Assembly (NCBI GenBank): GCA_964543995.1
Contig: CAZJBB010000013.1
Coordinates: forward strand, 1-31,361
Origin: CAIXTV01 sp964543995
GTDB taxonomy: Bacteria > Bacteroidota > Bacteroidia > Bacteroidales > CAIXTV01
Reading direction: 5' to 3'
Length of the DNA stretch: 31,361 nucleotides
In this document: one piece after another, positions 18,052 through 26,495 of the stretch
Layout of the letters: each line of letters begins with the position of its first letter
How positions within the stretch are numbered: the first letter of the stretch is position 1
Notes under the pieces: model-generated
What the model saw: the letters and a program-made list of their open reading frames with translations, nothing else
What the model was told of the DNA's origin: nothing
The model's database searches: none
Translations under genes and position numbers: made by a program

Positions 18052-18264
18052 CTGTTTTTAGTGTTAACAATTTGTGAAAATGTAAAAATAGTAAAAAAAT
18101 ATAGATTATGATATTCAAATACAAGGATTTAATATTACTTGAAATTATCAAAACACAATCGAGTATTTATTTTTTTTTCTTATAAATACAAATGTACATA
18201 AAATTGCATTTTCTTTTATTCAATTTATTTTCGCTAATTTTACCATAATTATAATTTACAATCC

Positions 18265-21200
18265 ATGAAAAAATATGTTGCCTTATTTGTTTTCTTTTGC
18301 TTGACTTTATTTGTAAAGAGTCAAAATTACAGCCAACTCAGTTCTATTGCCCTAACGCATAATGGCACCGACTGGGTAAAGTTTAAAGCTTCGACTAAAA
18401 TAAAATCAACGCTTTTAATGAAAGATTACCTTTCTATTTTTGGCCTGAATGTTCAGGATAACAGCATGAAAATGATTCGTTCTATCACTGACAAACTGGG
18501 TCAACAGCACGATAAGTACCAACAATTATATAAAGGTAAAGAAGTGGAAGGCGCAATATATATTTTACATTCATCCAATGGATTGGTCAGTAGTTGCAAT
18601 GGTAAATTAATTAGCGGTTTGTCTTTAGAAGTAAAACCCAATATCACCACTGCAACTGCTATTCAAAAGGCAATATCTTTTGTGAATGCACAAAGCTATA
18701 TGTGGGAAGATGCCCAAATGGAAGGCCAATTAAAAACGATAAAGCAAAATCCCAATGCAACTTATTATCCTAAGCCAGAATTGGTAATTGCAGATAAAAA
18801 ATACGGAAAAGATGCCAAACTATATCGTTTGGTATACAAAATGGAAATTTATGCCAGTAATCCCTTAAAGAAATTATTAATTTTTGTGGATGCTCAAAAT
18901 GGAAGCATCTATCATTTTGTAAATCTACTTAAAAACGCTGATAAACCGGGATGGGCGCTCACTCAATATAATGGAACTCGGCCAGTAATGGTGGATTCTG
19001 TAAATTCTAGTACATTTCGTTTGAGAGAAAGTGGACGTGGAAACGGAATTGTTACCCATAGCTTGGGCAATACAATGAATTATACCGGAGCAACCGATCT
19101 TATCAGTAATTCAAGTTATTTTAGTGCCGATAAAATTGCCAATAGTGCCCATTGGGGAGCTGAAAAAACCTATGATTATTATTTGCAAATTCATGGAAGA
19201 AACAGTTTCGACAATCAGGGAGGTACTTTGTACAGTTATGTTCATTATAGCACCAACTATTCAAATGCTTTTTGGGATGGCACTCGTATGACATATGGCG
19301 ATGGAGGCGCAGGTTATGGCCCCTTTACCGCATTGGATGTTTGTGGGCACGAAATCACTCATGGGGTTAGTGAAAACGAAGCCAATTTCATTTATCAGGA
19401 CGAACCTGGTTCTTTAAGTGAATCATTCAGTGATATTTTTGGAACCAGCATAGAATTTTTTGCCGATTCATTACCCAATTGGTTAATTGGAGAAGATATA
19501 GGTAGCAGTGCATTACGTTCATTACAAAATCCGAAATTATATCAACAACCCGATACCTACCACGGTCAGTACTGGAATTTTGACCCAAACAGCGACAATG
19601 GAGGGGTTCACGACAATAACAGCATTGGAAATTATTGGTTTTATATGCTTTGTATGGGCGATACAGGAACTAACGATAACGGATTTCAATACGCCATCCA
19701 CAGTATTGGAATGGACACAGCCCAAAAAATTGCCTATCGTACTTTAACCACTTACCTAACGCCCACTTCACAATATATCGATTGGTATTTTGGTTCTATC
19801 GAAGCCGCTAACGATTTATATGGGAGTTGTTCAGGCATTTCTAAAGAGGTGGCCAAAGCATGGTATGCTGCAGGTGTTGGCTATCCCCTTTCGACGACTG
19901 AAGTATTTATGTTAGACATTACTTCACCTGCAACGGCTTGCGGGTTAAACAATGTTTCAGTTGGGCTAAATTTATATTATGCCGGATGCGATTCAGCATT
20001 GAGTCCCGGGAAAAAGATTGTGATGGCTTATAAAATGGATTCCAATCCTTTGGTATATGATACACTTACTTTAAGTGCACCATGGAATGGAGGCGATACC
20101 CTTCATTATATTTTCAGCAACACGGCCAATGTATCTTCTTTAGGTGCGCATACTTTAAATTGTTACTCCAAATTGGGAACGATTACTCCCATTTTTACCG
20201 ATAGTGTGGTAAATTATCACTTTACAAATATTTTGCACCAAAATGTAGACTTGGCCCCCACTCGCTTGGTTTCTCCGATTTCGGGTTGTGGACTCCATAA
20301 CGAAAATGTAATCATGAAATTTGCTTTTTTAGGCTGCGATTCATTGCCAATTGGCACTTCCATACCACTGAGTTTTAAAGTGAATGCTCAAACTGCTGTA
20401 ACAGAAAATTACCTATTACCCTCTACCCTATTTGCCAATGACACTGTGACATACACTTTTAATGCTCAAGCCAATTTAACCAACGAACACGGTTTGGTAC
20501 AAATAGAAACCCGTACGGCCTTCCTACCGGATACTTTTGTTACCAACAATTTGCTTCTTACTTCCATTAGCAACCCAAATTATAATCTTCAGGATACCAT
20601 CACCTTCGAAGAAACCAATCCTACCGATTTGTTTTTTGTATACACCACGGCCTATTCTCATGCTTTGGTTTCTGTTGCTGCCCACAATACCGGTTACAAA
20701 GGTTTTCAAATGACCGGGGGAAACCCATTTGATTATATCAACAACATAACGTTTCCGGATGGTACCAACAATTGGGATGTGAATGATTTTCTCTCAGCTA
20801 AGATAGGTTTTTGTATTGATGCCTCTGCTTGGACTGAAACCAGTGTGCGTTTCGACTTAAAACAAACCCATGGAGGCACTATGTATGCGCAATACCTTGG
20901 CCCCAATGACTATACCAATGCGAGTAGCTTACGTTTGCTGGCTAATGGCAATCAAGTTGGAATTACCTATAAACCCACAACCGCAGGTAGTGACCCATTT
21001 AAAACCCATTATGTTAATCTAAATGCACTTGCAGGAACAAAATTCATATTGGAATTTGAAAGCCGTTGTATTTCAAAAGACACCACTTATATAGGATTTC
21101 CTGCCAAAATGGACAATGTTTATCTTGATAATATTTGCATCACGGAGCATCCTCAAGGATTTGAAAATATTGAAAACAATAAAGCCCCTGATTTTACTGC

Positions 21201-21441
21201 CGAAGTATTTCCCAATCCGATTAATGATTGGTACATGCTGAATCTGAGTTGCAAAGGAAGTCAATCTGTTCAAATGGATGTATTGGATGTTAATGGTAGA
21301 TTGCTGGGTAGTGAAAAAAGAGAGGCTATAGATGGCCATAATGCATTTATTTTCAAAAGTGTACAACTTCAAAAAGGCATCTATTTTATTAAAATTCAAG
21401 GGAAAAATAATAATGCCACTTTAAAAATCATTAAATCTTAA
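18265..21441 (+). CDS. secreted M4 (thermolysin-like) metallopeptidase with T9SS sorting domain
   Basis: This 1058-residue protein has a signal peptide (about 1-20), an FTP/PepSY-type propeptide (to about residue 215), and an M4 zinc protease domain with HEITH (H362, E363, H366), zinc ligand E386 in LSESFSD, and the catalytic histidine H449 in NGGVHDNNS. The active site is complete. Two tandem modules follow, each starting SPxxxCGL and ending GCDS, with cysteines 16 residues apart (C559/C575 and C675/C691). A MAM-like lectin-type domain (about 795-960) is next, and the C-terminus is a type A T9SS domain (VFPNP, then GIYFIKI). It should cross the outer membrane by type IX secretion and be released or anchored at the surface to digest protein. 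It is a single-gene unit. Confidence 0.93.
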   Translation: MKKYVALFVFFCLTLFVKSQNYSQLSSIALTHNGTDWVKFKASTKIKSTLLMKDYLSIFGLNVQDNSMKMIRSITDKLGQQHDKYQQLYKGKEVEGAIYILHSSNGLVSSCNGKLISGLSLEVKPNITTATAIQKAISFVNAQSYMWEDAQMEGQLKTIKQNPNATYYPKPELVIADKKYGKDAKLYRLVYKMEIYASNPLKKLLIFVDAQNGSIYHFVNLLKNADKPGWALTQYNGTRPVMVDSVNSSTFRLRESGRGNGIVTHSLGNTMNYTGATDLISNSSYFSADKIANSAHWGAEKTYDYYLQIHGRNSFDNQGGTLYSYVHYSTNYSNAFWDGTRMTYGDGGAGYGPFTALDVCGHEITHGVSENEANFIYQDEPGSLSESFSDIFGTSIEFFADSLPNWLIGEDIGSSALRSLQNPKLYQQPDTYHGQYWNFDPNSDNGGVHDNNSIGNYWFYMLCMGDTGTNDNGFQYAIHSIGMDTAQKIAYRTLTTYLTPTSQYIDWYFGSIEAANDLYGSCSGISKEVAKAWYAAGVGYPLSTTEVFMLDITSPATACGLNNVSVGLNLYYAGCDSALSPGKKIVMAYKMDSNPLVYDTLTLSAPWNGGDTLHYIFSNTANVSSLGAHTLNCYSKLGTITPIFTDSVVNYHFTNILHQNVDLAPTRLVSPISGCGLHNENVIMKFAFLGCDSLPIGTSIPLSFKVNAQTAVTENYLLPSTLFANDTVTYTFNAQANLTNEHGLVQIETRTAFLPDTFVTNNLLLTSISNPNYNLQDTITFEETNPTDLFFVYTTAYSHALVSVAAHNTGYKGFQMTGGNPFDYINNITFPDGTNNWDVNDFLSAKIGFCIDASAWTETSVRFDLKQTHGGTMYAQYLGPNDYTNASSLRLLANGNQVGITYKPTTAGSDPFKTHYVNLNALAGTKFILEFESRCISKDTTYIGFPAKMDNVYLDNICITEHPQGFENIENNKAPDFTAEVFPNPINDWYMLNLSCKGSQSVQMDVLDVNGRLLGSEKREAIDGHNAFIFKSVQLQKGIYFIKIQGKNNNATLKIIKS

Positions 21442-21487
21442 TTCCAATTGGTTTCAGGATTTTTGACGCCAAATTGAATCACTTATA

Positions 21488-21997
21488 TTAATCTTGCTTC
21501 TCCAAGTCGCTATTTAAGCAAAATTTTCCTGTAACCATATCCCGTTGAACTTTATTGCTAGGGTAAATTCTTCCATTCATGGCAAGATAAACTCCATGAT
21601 TCAAAACATTCAAAGCACCCATAGCCACGCCTATATTAAATGCTGCATCTGAATCCGAAAACTTTTCCGGTCGCATGGCCCCCGTTATCACCACCACCTT
21701 ACCTTGTATTCCTGAAATATATTTTGCGGTTTCTATCATGGTATCCGTGCCATGGGTAATCAGGATTTTATCGTAATGTGTTGATAGACAGTAATTTTTC
21801 AAGCTTTTTCGGTCTATATCCGTAATTTCCTGACTGTCTTTTTGCAAAAAAGGAAAAATTTCATATTCGAATAGCGGATGAATATTGGCAAATATTCTGG
21901 TAACCGCAGGGGCTCCAATTTCAAAAGCATATCCTCCTGTCTGCTTGGGATAATCTTTGTCTATGGTGCCTCCGGTTTGAATGATGAGTAGTTTCAT
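21488..21997 (-). CDS. stand-alone asparaginase N-terminal-domain protein
   Basis: This 169-residue protein matches only the N-terminal domain of type I/II L-asparaginases: TGGTID near the start, HGTDTM in the middle and TGAMRP after it. The threonine of GGTID and the threonine-aspartate of HGTDT are kept. After TGAMRP the segment AFNIGVAMGALN has no lysine where the catalytic Lys162 of E. coli asparaginase II would fall, and the C-terminal domain is absent. It may act on another substrate or need a partner. I start it at ATG 21997 because the fold begins there; the in-frame ATG at 22066 would add a lysine-rich extension. It is 90 nt downstream of the deacetylase-like gene, same strand. Confidence 0.75.
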   Translation of the reverse strand: MKLLIIQTGGTIDKDYPKQTGGYAFEIGAPAVTRIFANIHPLFEYEIFPFLQKDSQEITDIDRKSLKNYCLSTHYDKILITHGTDTMIETAKYISGIQGKVVVITGAMRPEKFSDSDAAFNIGVAMGALNVLNHGVYLAMNGRIYPSNKVQRDMVTGKFCLNSDLEKQD

Positions 21998-22087
21998 GAT
22001 AAATCTTTTTTTTGTATTTCTTTTTAACTTTAATAATTCCTTGCATTCCTTTTCAAACACATCCAAAACATTCCAAACAGGACTTTA

Positions 22088-23077
22088 TTATTCAAACGCT
22101 GCTTCAAGGCTTTCCCTTAAATCGAACAACAGCCATGACCTTTTAATTTCTTCCGACTTTTTATCATGTAAAAGCTTAATGAACTTATTTACACCTAAGG
22201 GTTCATTTCCGTTTCCATGAATTAAAACGATGCTTCCATTATGAACAGGTTCCCCTTTAGCTAACCAAGCATCACTTCCAATGGTAATCAAACCAAAATC
22301 AGAAATGCTATCCACTAAATCAAAGTCGGAAATCAGTCCTGGGAATCGAAAAAAAACGGAAGGCATCAATCCATTTTCAATCATTAATTCTTCATTTCCA
22401 AGGACTTCCATCTGAATATCCGTATTTTTATGAAGCATAAAGTTTTTATTCAAAGGCAAACTTTTGTTATAAAAATGGCTTAAAGTATGATTTATCCATG
22501 TTATGTTCATTTCCGATTTTTCTTGCAAGCTTTTTAACCATTCCAAATCTTTTTTGTGAGCATTCATCCAATAGCCTGAAATAGCAATTGCTATGGGAAC
22601 TGGTTTTTCGATTTGATTGAAAGATTCAGTAAGCATAGTGAAGATTCTTCGCTCCAATGGATGTGACGAAGGACATAAATCAACACTAAGCACTATGCCT
22701 TTTTCACTTGGTAAACTATGGGTTATTCCGGCGTCATGCATTTCCCTTGCATGGTTTTCGGCATCCTTTAAAGCAAGAAAATAAACACTTTCCGGAAATT
22801 TTTGCTGAACTTCGGCTAAGCTCATTTTAAAAATGTCAGCTTGTTGAGCATTAATAATTTTAGTTTCTAAATTCCCGGGGTTAAGTACCAAAAAACATTC
22901 ATGATCATCTTTAACAAATTTCCGAAGAATTATGAGATACTCGTTTTCTACCTTGGCTATACCTATAAACAGCTGATAATTTGTAATCTTAGCTGCATTT
23001 TCCTTGGCGTTCAAATGTAAGGTTATAAGAATAAATGCAAGTAATATCGAAAATTTCCATTTTAAATTAGGGCTCAT
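22088..23077 (-). CDS. exported polysaccharide-deacetylase-like (NodB-fold) protein
   Basis: This 329-residue protein has an N-terminal signal or anchor (about 7-24). The C-terminal ~200 residues show the NodB order of motifs: SVDLCPSS (131-138) in place of TFDDG, then HTLSH (H197, H201) as the HxxxH metal site, FFRFPG (242-247) and LIHGNG (H287). The first Asp (D133) is kept but the second, normally a metal ligand, is Leu134. Such DxCP variants may form a diverged subfamily, so the substrate is uncertain. The first ~110 residues match nothing I recognise. The gene follows the terminator of the upstream gene, so it should have its own promoter, which I could not identify. Confidence 0.7.
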   Translation of the reverse strand: MSPNLKWKFSILLAFILITLHLNAKENAAKITNYQLFIGIAKVENEYLIILRKFVKDDHECFLVLNPGNLETKIINAQQADIFKMSLAEVQQKFPESVYFLALKDAENHAREMHDAGITHSLPSEKGIVLSVDLCPSSHPLERRIFTMLTESFNQIEKPVPIAIAISGYWMNAHKKDLEWLKSLQEKSEMNITWINHTLSHFYNKSLPLNKNFMLHKNTDIQMEVLGNEELMIENGLMPSVFFRFPGLISDFDLVDSISDFGLITIGSDAWLAKGEPVHNGSIVLIHGNGNEPLGVNKFIKLLHDKKSEEIKRSWLLFDLRESLEAAFE

Positions 23078-23122
23078 ATTCTATTCATTTGTGATAAAGC
23101 GAAGTACAAATTAAATGCCACA

Positions 23123-23149
23123 AAAAAAGGCTGAAAACCAGCCTTTTTT
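23123..23149 (-). terminator. intrinsic terminator of the superoxide-reductase-like gene
   Basis: AAAAAAGGCTG (23123-23133) pairs with CAGCCTTTTTT (23139-23149), an 11-bp stem with a 5-nt loop. On the minus strand it is followed by a T run and lies just after the stop at 23169. Confidence 0.9.
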
Positions 23150-23168
23150 ATAACTTTTAGAAGGATAC

Positions 23169-23543
23169 TTATTCAATAACTACTGCGGCAGAAGCCACTC
23201 CTGCACTTCCATGCATATTGCAACTTCCTTCAGCTTCAATTTTTAAGCCATCATCCACAACTGCTTTGTAAGTTAAGCTGAAGTTTGAATCGGGAGGAAG
23301 ATTGTGCTTATCATAAGACCATTTTTTTACTTCTTTACCATTAATTTTTAATGTAACCCACTCGGTGTGGTGCATTTTAGAATTTCCTTTGTGGGTAACA
23401 TTTAAAGTAATGGTAACTTCTGTTCCCTTTTTAACTTTTTGTGCAGATGTGCTTATGGTAACTGCTGTTTTATTAGCAAATGCAACTGTGCTTACAAATA
23501 ACACAACCACTGCAACCATTAATGTTTTTAAACTTGATTTCAT
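23169..23543 (-). CDS. exported desulfoferrodoxin/superoxide-reductase-like protein
   Basis: This 124-residue protein has a signal peptide (about 1-23, cleaved after AFA) and one beta-sandwich domain like class II superoxide reductase (neelaredoxin). The core motif is H51 and H58-H59 with TEW, and the C-terminal CNMHG gives C108 and H111, the usual Cys and His iron ligands. The extra N-terminal histidine ligand of classical enzymes (in KHVPVI) is not visible; H80 is the only other histidine. It would act in the periplasm, perhaps on superoxide, but activity is inferred. The start is firm: AGGAG (23553-23549) stands 5 nt before the ATG, a strong Shine-Dalgarno unlike most genes here. It has its own terminator and so appears monocistronic. 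Confidence 0.75.
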   Translation of the reverse strand: MKSSLKTLMVAVVVLFVSTVAFANKTAVTISTSAQKVKKGTEVTITLNVTHKGNSKMHHTEWVTLKINGKEVKKWSYDKHNLPPDSNFSLTYKAVVDDGLKIEAEGSCNMHGSAGVASAAVVIE

Positions 23544-23548
23544 TTGGA

Positions 23549-23553
23549 CTCCT
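23549..23553 (-). promoter_or_regulatory. strong Shine-Dalgarno AGGAG
   Basis: On the minus strand AGGAG is preceded by an A run and lies 5 nt before the ATG at 23543. Most other genes in the window show only A-rich leaders, so this one may be translated unusually well. Confidence 0.6.
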
Positions 23554-23702
23554 TTTTTTTGATTAGTTTGATAATATTACACAAACATGCTCAAATGTCA
23601 TACCAAAAACAATAATTTAAGTATATTTATAAAAACAACCTTATAAGGCAATGATTTGCAGGTTATAAAAAAAATGATTGAAAAAGATAGAGAATGGGTT
23701 TC

Positions 23703-24581
23703 CTACTCAATAAAAAGTTCCCAAATATATTCAAACCTTTTCATCAATATTTCTTGATTGTGTAGTTTGCAAATTTCTATCAAATCTTTTACCAATCGCA
23801 TAATTACCGAGTAATTGGTGGTGGGCAAATAAAATGAAGCTTGTTTTGGGATTTTATTATGGGCAATAAACAAATCAATTTCTTCCGATAAAAATACCAC
23901 ACCTTCTTTGTTTGGATTAATGTAGAACAGCACCTCTCCATCCGGCAATAATTTCTGGGTTTCAATATATCTTTGTGTGTAAGCCAGTAAAAAGTTATTG
24001 TTCAAGTTAACCCCAAAAACCGGAATTTTTAGATTTTGAGCAATAAACATATACAATATGCCAATTCCTATAGGACCTCCCACATGAGTTTCTACAATCC
24101 CTGAAATATTAAAGTGGGCAAGGGTAAATTCTCCATCCTTAGTTCCTTTGAAGGAATAATTATGATAAAATACTTGGTTAAAGACATTAATTTGCTCTAA
24201 TGCTGTTAAGTTTTCATTCATTTCGAGCCAAATGGCTTGTTGAATTCGGGATATTTTTTCCAGTATTTTGTCTTTTTCTATGTCAGGCTGGATTATCTTA
24301 CTTATTAAAATAAAAGCCTCCATAACATCATTCCCCCCATTTTTAATCCACAAACTTAAGCGATCGTAAATGTCTTTTTTATGAATTGCTTCGATAATTG
24401 CTTTAATACGACCATGCACCAATGGGTCGAAAGTGTCATGTAGTTGATTTTCAAGCTGTGGCAAATAATGAATCCCTGCGAAAACAACTTGCTTCTCTAT
24501 TTGTGCAAACAGTTTTTCATCAGGTTCATCCAATAAACTTATTAAAGCATTAAATTCTGAGGATTGAATATTATCAGGCAT
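23703..24581 (-). CDS. SirB1-like (degenerate transglutaminase-fold) protein
   Basis: This 292-residue cytoplasmic protein has helical N-terminal sequence and then the SirB1 core: INVFNQVFYHNYSFKG, a region equivalent to the RkGNPIsLGILY motif (here VGGPIGIGILY), and VFGVNLNNNFLLAY. SirB1 proteins share the transglutaminase-like fold, but I see no convincing catalytic cysteine, and their biochemical role is not settled. It has no signal peptide or membrane segment. It lies only 6 nt downstream of the nucleoside phosphorylase gene on the same strand, so the two are almost certainly co-transcribed. A functional link to nucleoside salvage is not established. Confidence 0.75.
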   Translation of the reverse strand: MPDNIQSSEFNALISLLDEPDEKLFAQIEKQVVFAGIHYLPQLENQLHDTFDPLVHGRIKAIIEAIHKKDIYDRLSLWIKNGGNDVMEAFILISKIIQPDIEKDKILEKISRIQQAIWLEMNENLTALEQINVFNQVFYHNYSFKGTKDGEFTLAHFNISGIVETHVGGPIGIGILYMFIAQNLKIPVFGVNLNNNFLLAYTQRYIETQKLLPDGEVLFYINPNKEGVVFLSEEIDLFIAHNKIPKQASFYLPTTNYSVIMRLVKDLIEICKLHNQEILMKRFEYIWELFIE

Positions 24582-24587
24582 TGTAAT

Positions 24588-25451
24588 TTAGGCTAATAAT
24601 CTGTCCAATGTGGTTTTGATAAGTGTATTTACTGCCGGGTGATAATCTTTCGAAAACTGCTGCGCTACTCTGTTGGCAATGATTACACAAATGGTCAAGG
24701 TATTGTGCCCTAAAAGCCGACCTAATCCATACAAGGCAGAGGTCTCCATTTCGAAATTGGTAATTAAATGGTCTTGGTAACTGTAAGCAGTGAGTTTTTC
24801 ATTAAGGTCCGGAATTGCCAGGTTTAATCTAAGTTTTCTCCCTTGGGGACCATAGAATCCGGAAGCGGTAGCGGTAATGCCCTGACGCATATCAAAAGCT
24901 AGTTTTTGTTTCAATGGATTTGAAGCTTCAACAATATATGGATGGGCAAACTTAGGATGATAAGAAGATTGCTGAATAAAAGCAGCTGTCATTTCCGATT
25001 CTTTCGATGTCATTTGGAAATCATAATAGTTCAGCAAACCATCAAAACCTAAGGCGAATTCTGAAGCTAAAAAGGAATTGACCGGAATATCTGCTTGTAA
25101 AGCACCGGAAGTCCCCAGACGAACAATATTCAACGTAGTGAGTTGTTTTTTAGGGAGCCTAGTTTCAAAGTCTATGTTTACTAATGCATCCAATTCATTC
25201 AATACAATATCTATATTATCAGTTCCAATGCCTGTAGATAATGCCGTGATTCTCTTTCCTTTATACATTCCTGTATGAGTGAAAAATTCACGATTCTGTT
25301 TTTTTATTTCAATGGTATCGAAAAAACTGGAAATGGCCTCTACCCTGCCTTGATCGCCAACGATAATAATATCATGAGCAATTTCGTCCGGCTTTAGATT
25401 TAAATGATAGATGCTGTTGTCTGGGTTAATGATAAGTTCGGAAGGGTTCAT
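24588..25451 (-). CDS. nucleoside (uridine-type) phosphorylase
   Basis: This 287-residue protein of the PNP/UDP phosphorylase family cleaves a nucleoside with phosphate to a free base and (deoxy)ribose-1-phosphate in nucleotide salvage. Marks are VGDQGRV (31-37), STGIGTDN (72-79) as a phosphate and ribose loop, RLGTSGALQ (111-119) and FEMETSALYGL (233-243), whose EMET residues contact the ribose. The last motif and the overall length fit uridine-type enzymes, but purine use cannot be ruled out. It is the first gene of a two-gene operon, divergent from a universal stress protein gene. A candidate TTTG-N18-TAATTTTG promoter for it reaches into the first codons of that neighbour. Confidence 0.85.
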   Translation of the reverse strand: MNPSELIINPDNSIYHLNLKPDEIAHDIIIVGDQGRVEAISSFFDTIEIKKQNREFFTHTGMYKGKRITALSTGIGTDNIDIVLNELDALVNIDFETRLPKKQLTTLNIVRLGTSGALQADIPVNSFLASEFALGFDGLLNYYDFQMTSKESEMTAAFIQQSSYHPKFAHPYIVEASNPLKQKLAFDMRQGITATASGFYGPQGRKLRLNLAIPDLNEKLTAYSYQDHLITNFEMETSALYGLGRLLGHNTLTICVIIANRVAQQFSKDYHPAVNTLIKTTLDRLLA

Positions 25452-25505
25452 TTTTGCTTTATTGATGAAAATATCAATTAAAATTCTTCTATTTTAATTA
25501 TTCTT

Positions 25506-25541
25506 AGTAATTTTGATTCAATGATATTAGACAAAATTACT
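25506..25541. promoter_or_regulatory. 10-bp inverted repeat carrying two face-to-face -7 elements
   Basis: AGTAATTTTG (25506-25515) and CAAAATTACT (25532-25541) are exact reverse complements 16 nt apart. Each arm contains TAATTTTG, an exact TAnnTTTG: the left arm reads toward the usp gene (ATG 25547), the right arm toward the nucleoside phosphorylase gene (ATG 25451). The minus-strand element also has TTTG at 25561-25558 with 18-nt spacing. The plus-strand element has no clear -33. Competition between the promoters or a shared operator is possible. Confidence 0.5.
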
Positions 25542-25546
25542 TAAAT

Positions 25547-26440
25547 ATGGAAAACAACAAAGAAAATATTTTAATCCCTTTAGATTTCACTGAAAAATCG
25601 CAAAATGTCATTGATCAAGCGATAATTCTTGCAAAACTGGTTCATGCGGAGATTACCCTTTTGCATATTATTCAGGAAAGAAATTTCAATTTATTTAATA
25701 CCTTATTCAATAATGAGTCTGATTTTGAAAAAATGAAGGCGAATTATGAAGAAAAGTGCCGCGATTTATTGCAAGAAAAAGCGGATTACATACAAAAAAC
25801 CCATCACATTCATGTGCAAACCATGCTTGCCAAAGGCAAAATCTATGAAAAAGTTCTTGAAATTTCAGAACAAATCAGCGCAAAATTCATTATTGTTGGG
25901 AACAATAGTGTTGAGACCGAACCGGATAGCACACAATTAGGAGCCAATACTTCTAAAATTATTCGAGGTTCACAAGTCCCGGTAATCACTGTTAATAATG
26001 AGATTTTCAGTAAATTAGAGAATATTGTTTTACCGCTAGATTTAACCAAAGTTACTCGCCAAAAAGGAAGCAAAGCTATTGAATTAGCTAAAATGACCGG
26101 TGCCACCATTCGTATTGTTTCTGCATTACTCACTGATGATCAGGAAGTGATTTCACGTTTAAAAGCCATAATGAATCAGGTGTATCAAGTTATGACCGAT
26201 AAAGGCGTAAAATGCACGAGTGAATTTGTTTACGGCGATAAAGATAAAGATACTGTTGCCGGTTTGCTGGTAAAATATGCTCATGAAATTAATGCTGATA
26301 TGATGATGATTATGACTCAACAGGAAATGAATTGGTTGAAATTTTTTATGGGTTCCACAGCTATGGAAATCGTGTATAAATCAAAAATGCCTATCATGTC
26401 GATTATACCGCGGGAACTTGAAATTCTGAATTACCGTTAA
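25547..26440 (+). CDS. universal stress protein, tandem UspA domains
   Basis: This 297-residue cytoplasmic protein is built from two UspA folds (about 1-145 and 150-297). Each starts with a beta strand leading into a D-(F/L)-T segment (NILIPLDFTEKSQN and NIVLPLDLTKVTRQ). The nucleotide motif G-x2-G-x9-G-S/T is poor in domain 1, and in domain 2 only the last part remains (FMGSTAMEIVYKS), so ATP binding is uncertain. Usp proteins support survival under stress or starvation; the specific trigger here is unknown. A TAATTTTG element lies 31 nt upstream of the ATG. cinA follows 55 nt later in the same direction. Confidence 0.9.
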   Translation: MENNKENILIPLDFTEKSQNVIDQAIILAKLVHAEITLLHIIQERNFNLFNTLFNNESDFEKMKANYEEKCRDLLQEKADYIQKTHHIHVQTMLAKGKIYEKVLEISEQISAKFIIVGNNSVETEPDSTQLGANTSKIIRGSQVPVITVNNEIFSKLENIVLPLDLTKVTRQKGSKAIELAKMTGATIRIVSALLTDDQEVISRLKAIMNQVYQVMTDKGVKCTSEFVYGDKDKDTVAGLLVKYAHEINADMMMIMTQQEMNWLKFFMGSTAMEIVYKSKMPIMSIIPRELEILNYR

Positions 26441-26495
26441 TTCCCTAATCAGTTTAAGATTTTAATTTAGTTTCATATTTTCATATACACTTTAA

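Noticed and set aside
21073..21399. 108-codon frame on the minus strand opposite the M4 peptidase C-terminus
   Set aside because: The plus strand there encodes a clear T9SS sorting domain; the antisense product matches nothing.
21444..21476. Possible terminator between the M4 peptidase and asparaginase-like genes (CCAATTGG ... CCAAATTG)
   Set aside because: The stem is short, needs a bulge and is not followed by a T run on either strand.
21998..22066. Earlier start of the asparaginase-like gene at 22066
   Set aside because: It adds a lysine-rich extension before the conserved first beta strand; the ATG at 21997 fits the fold.
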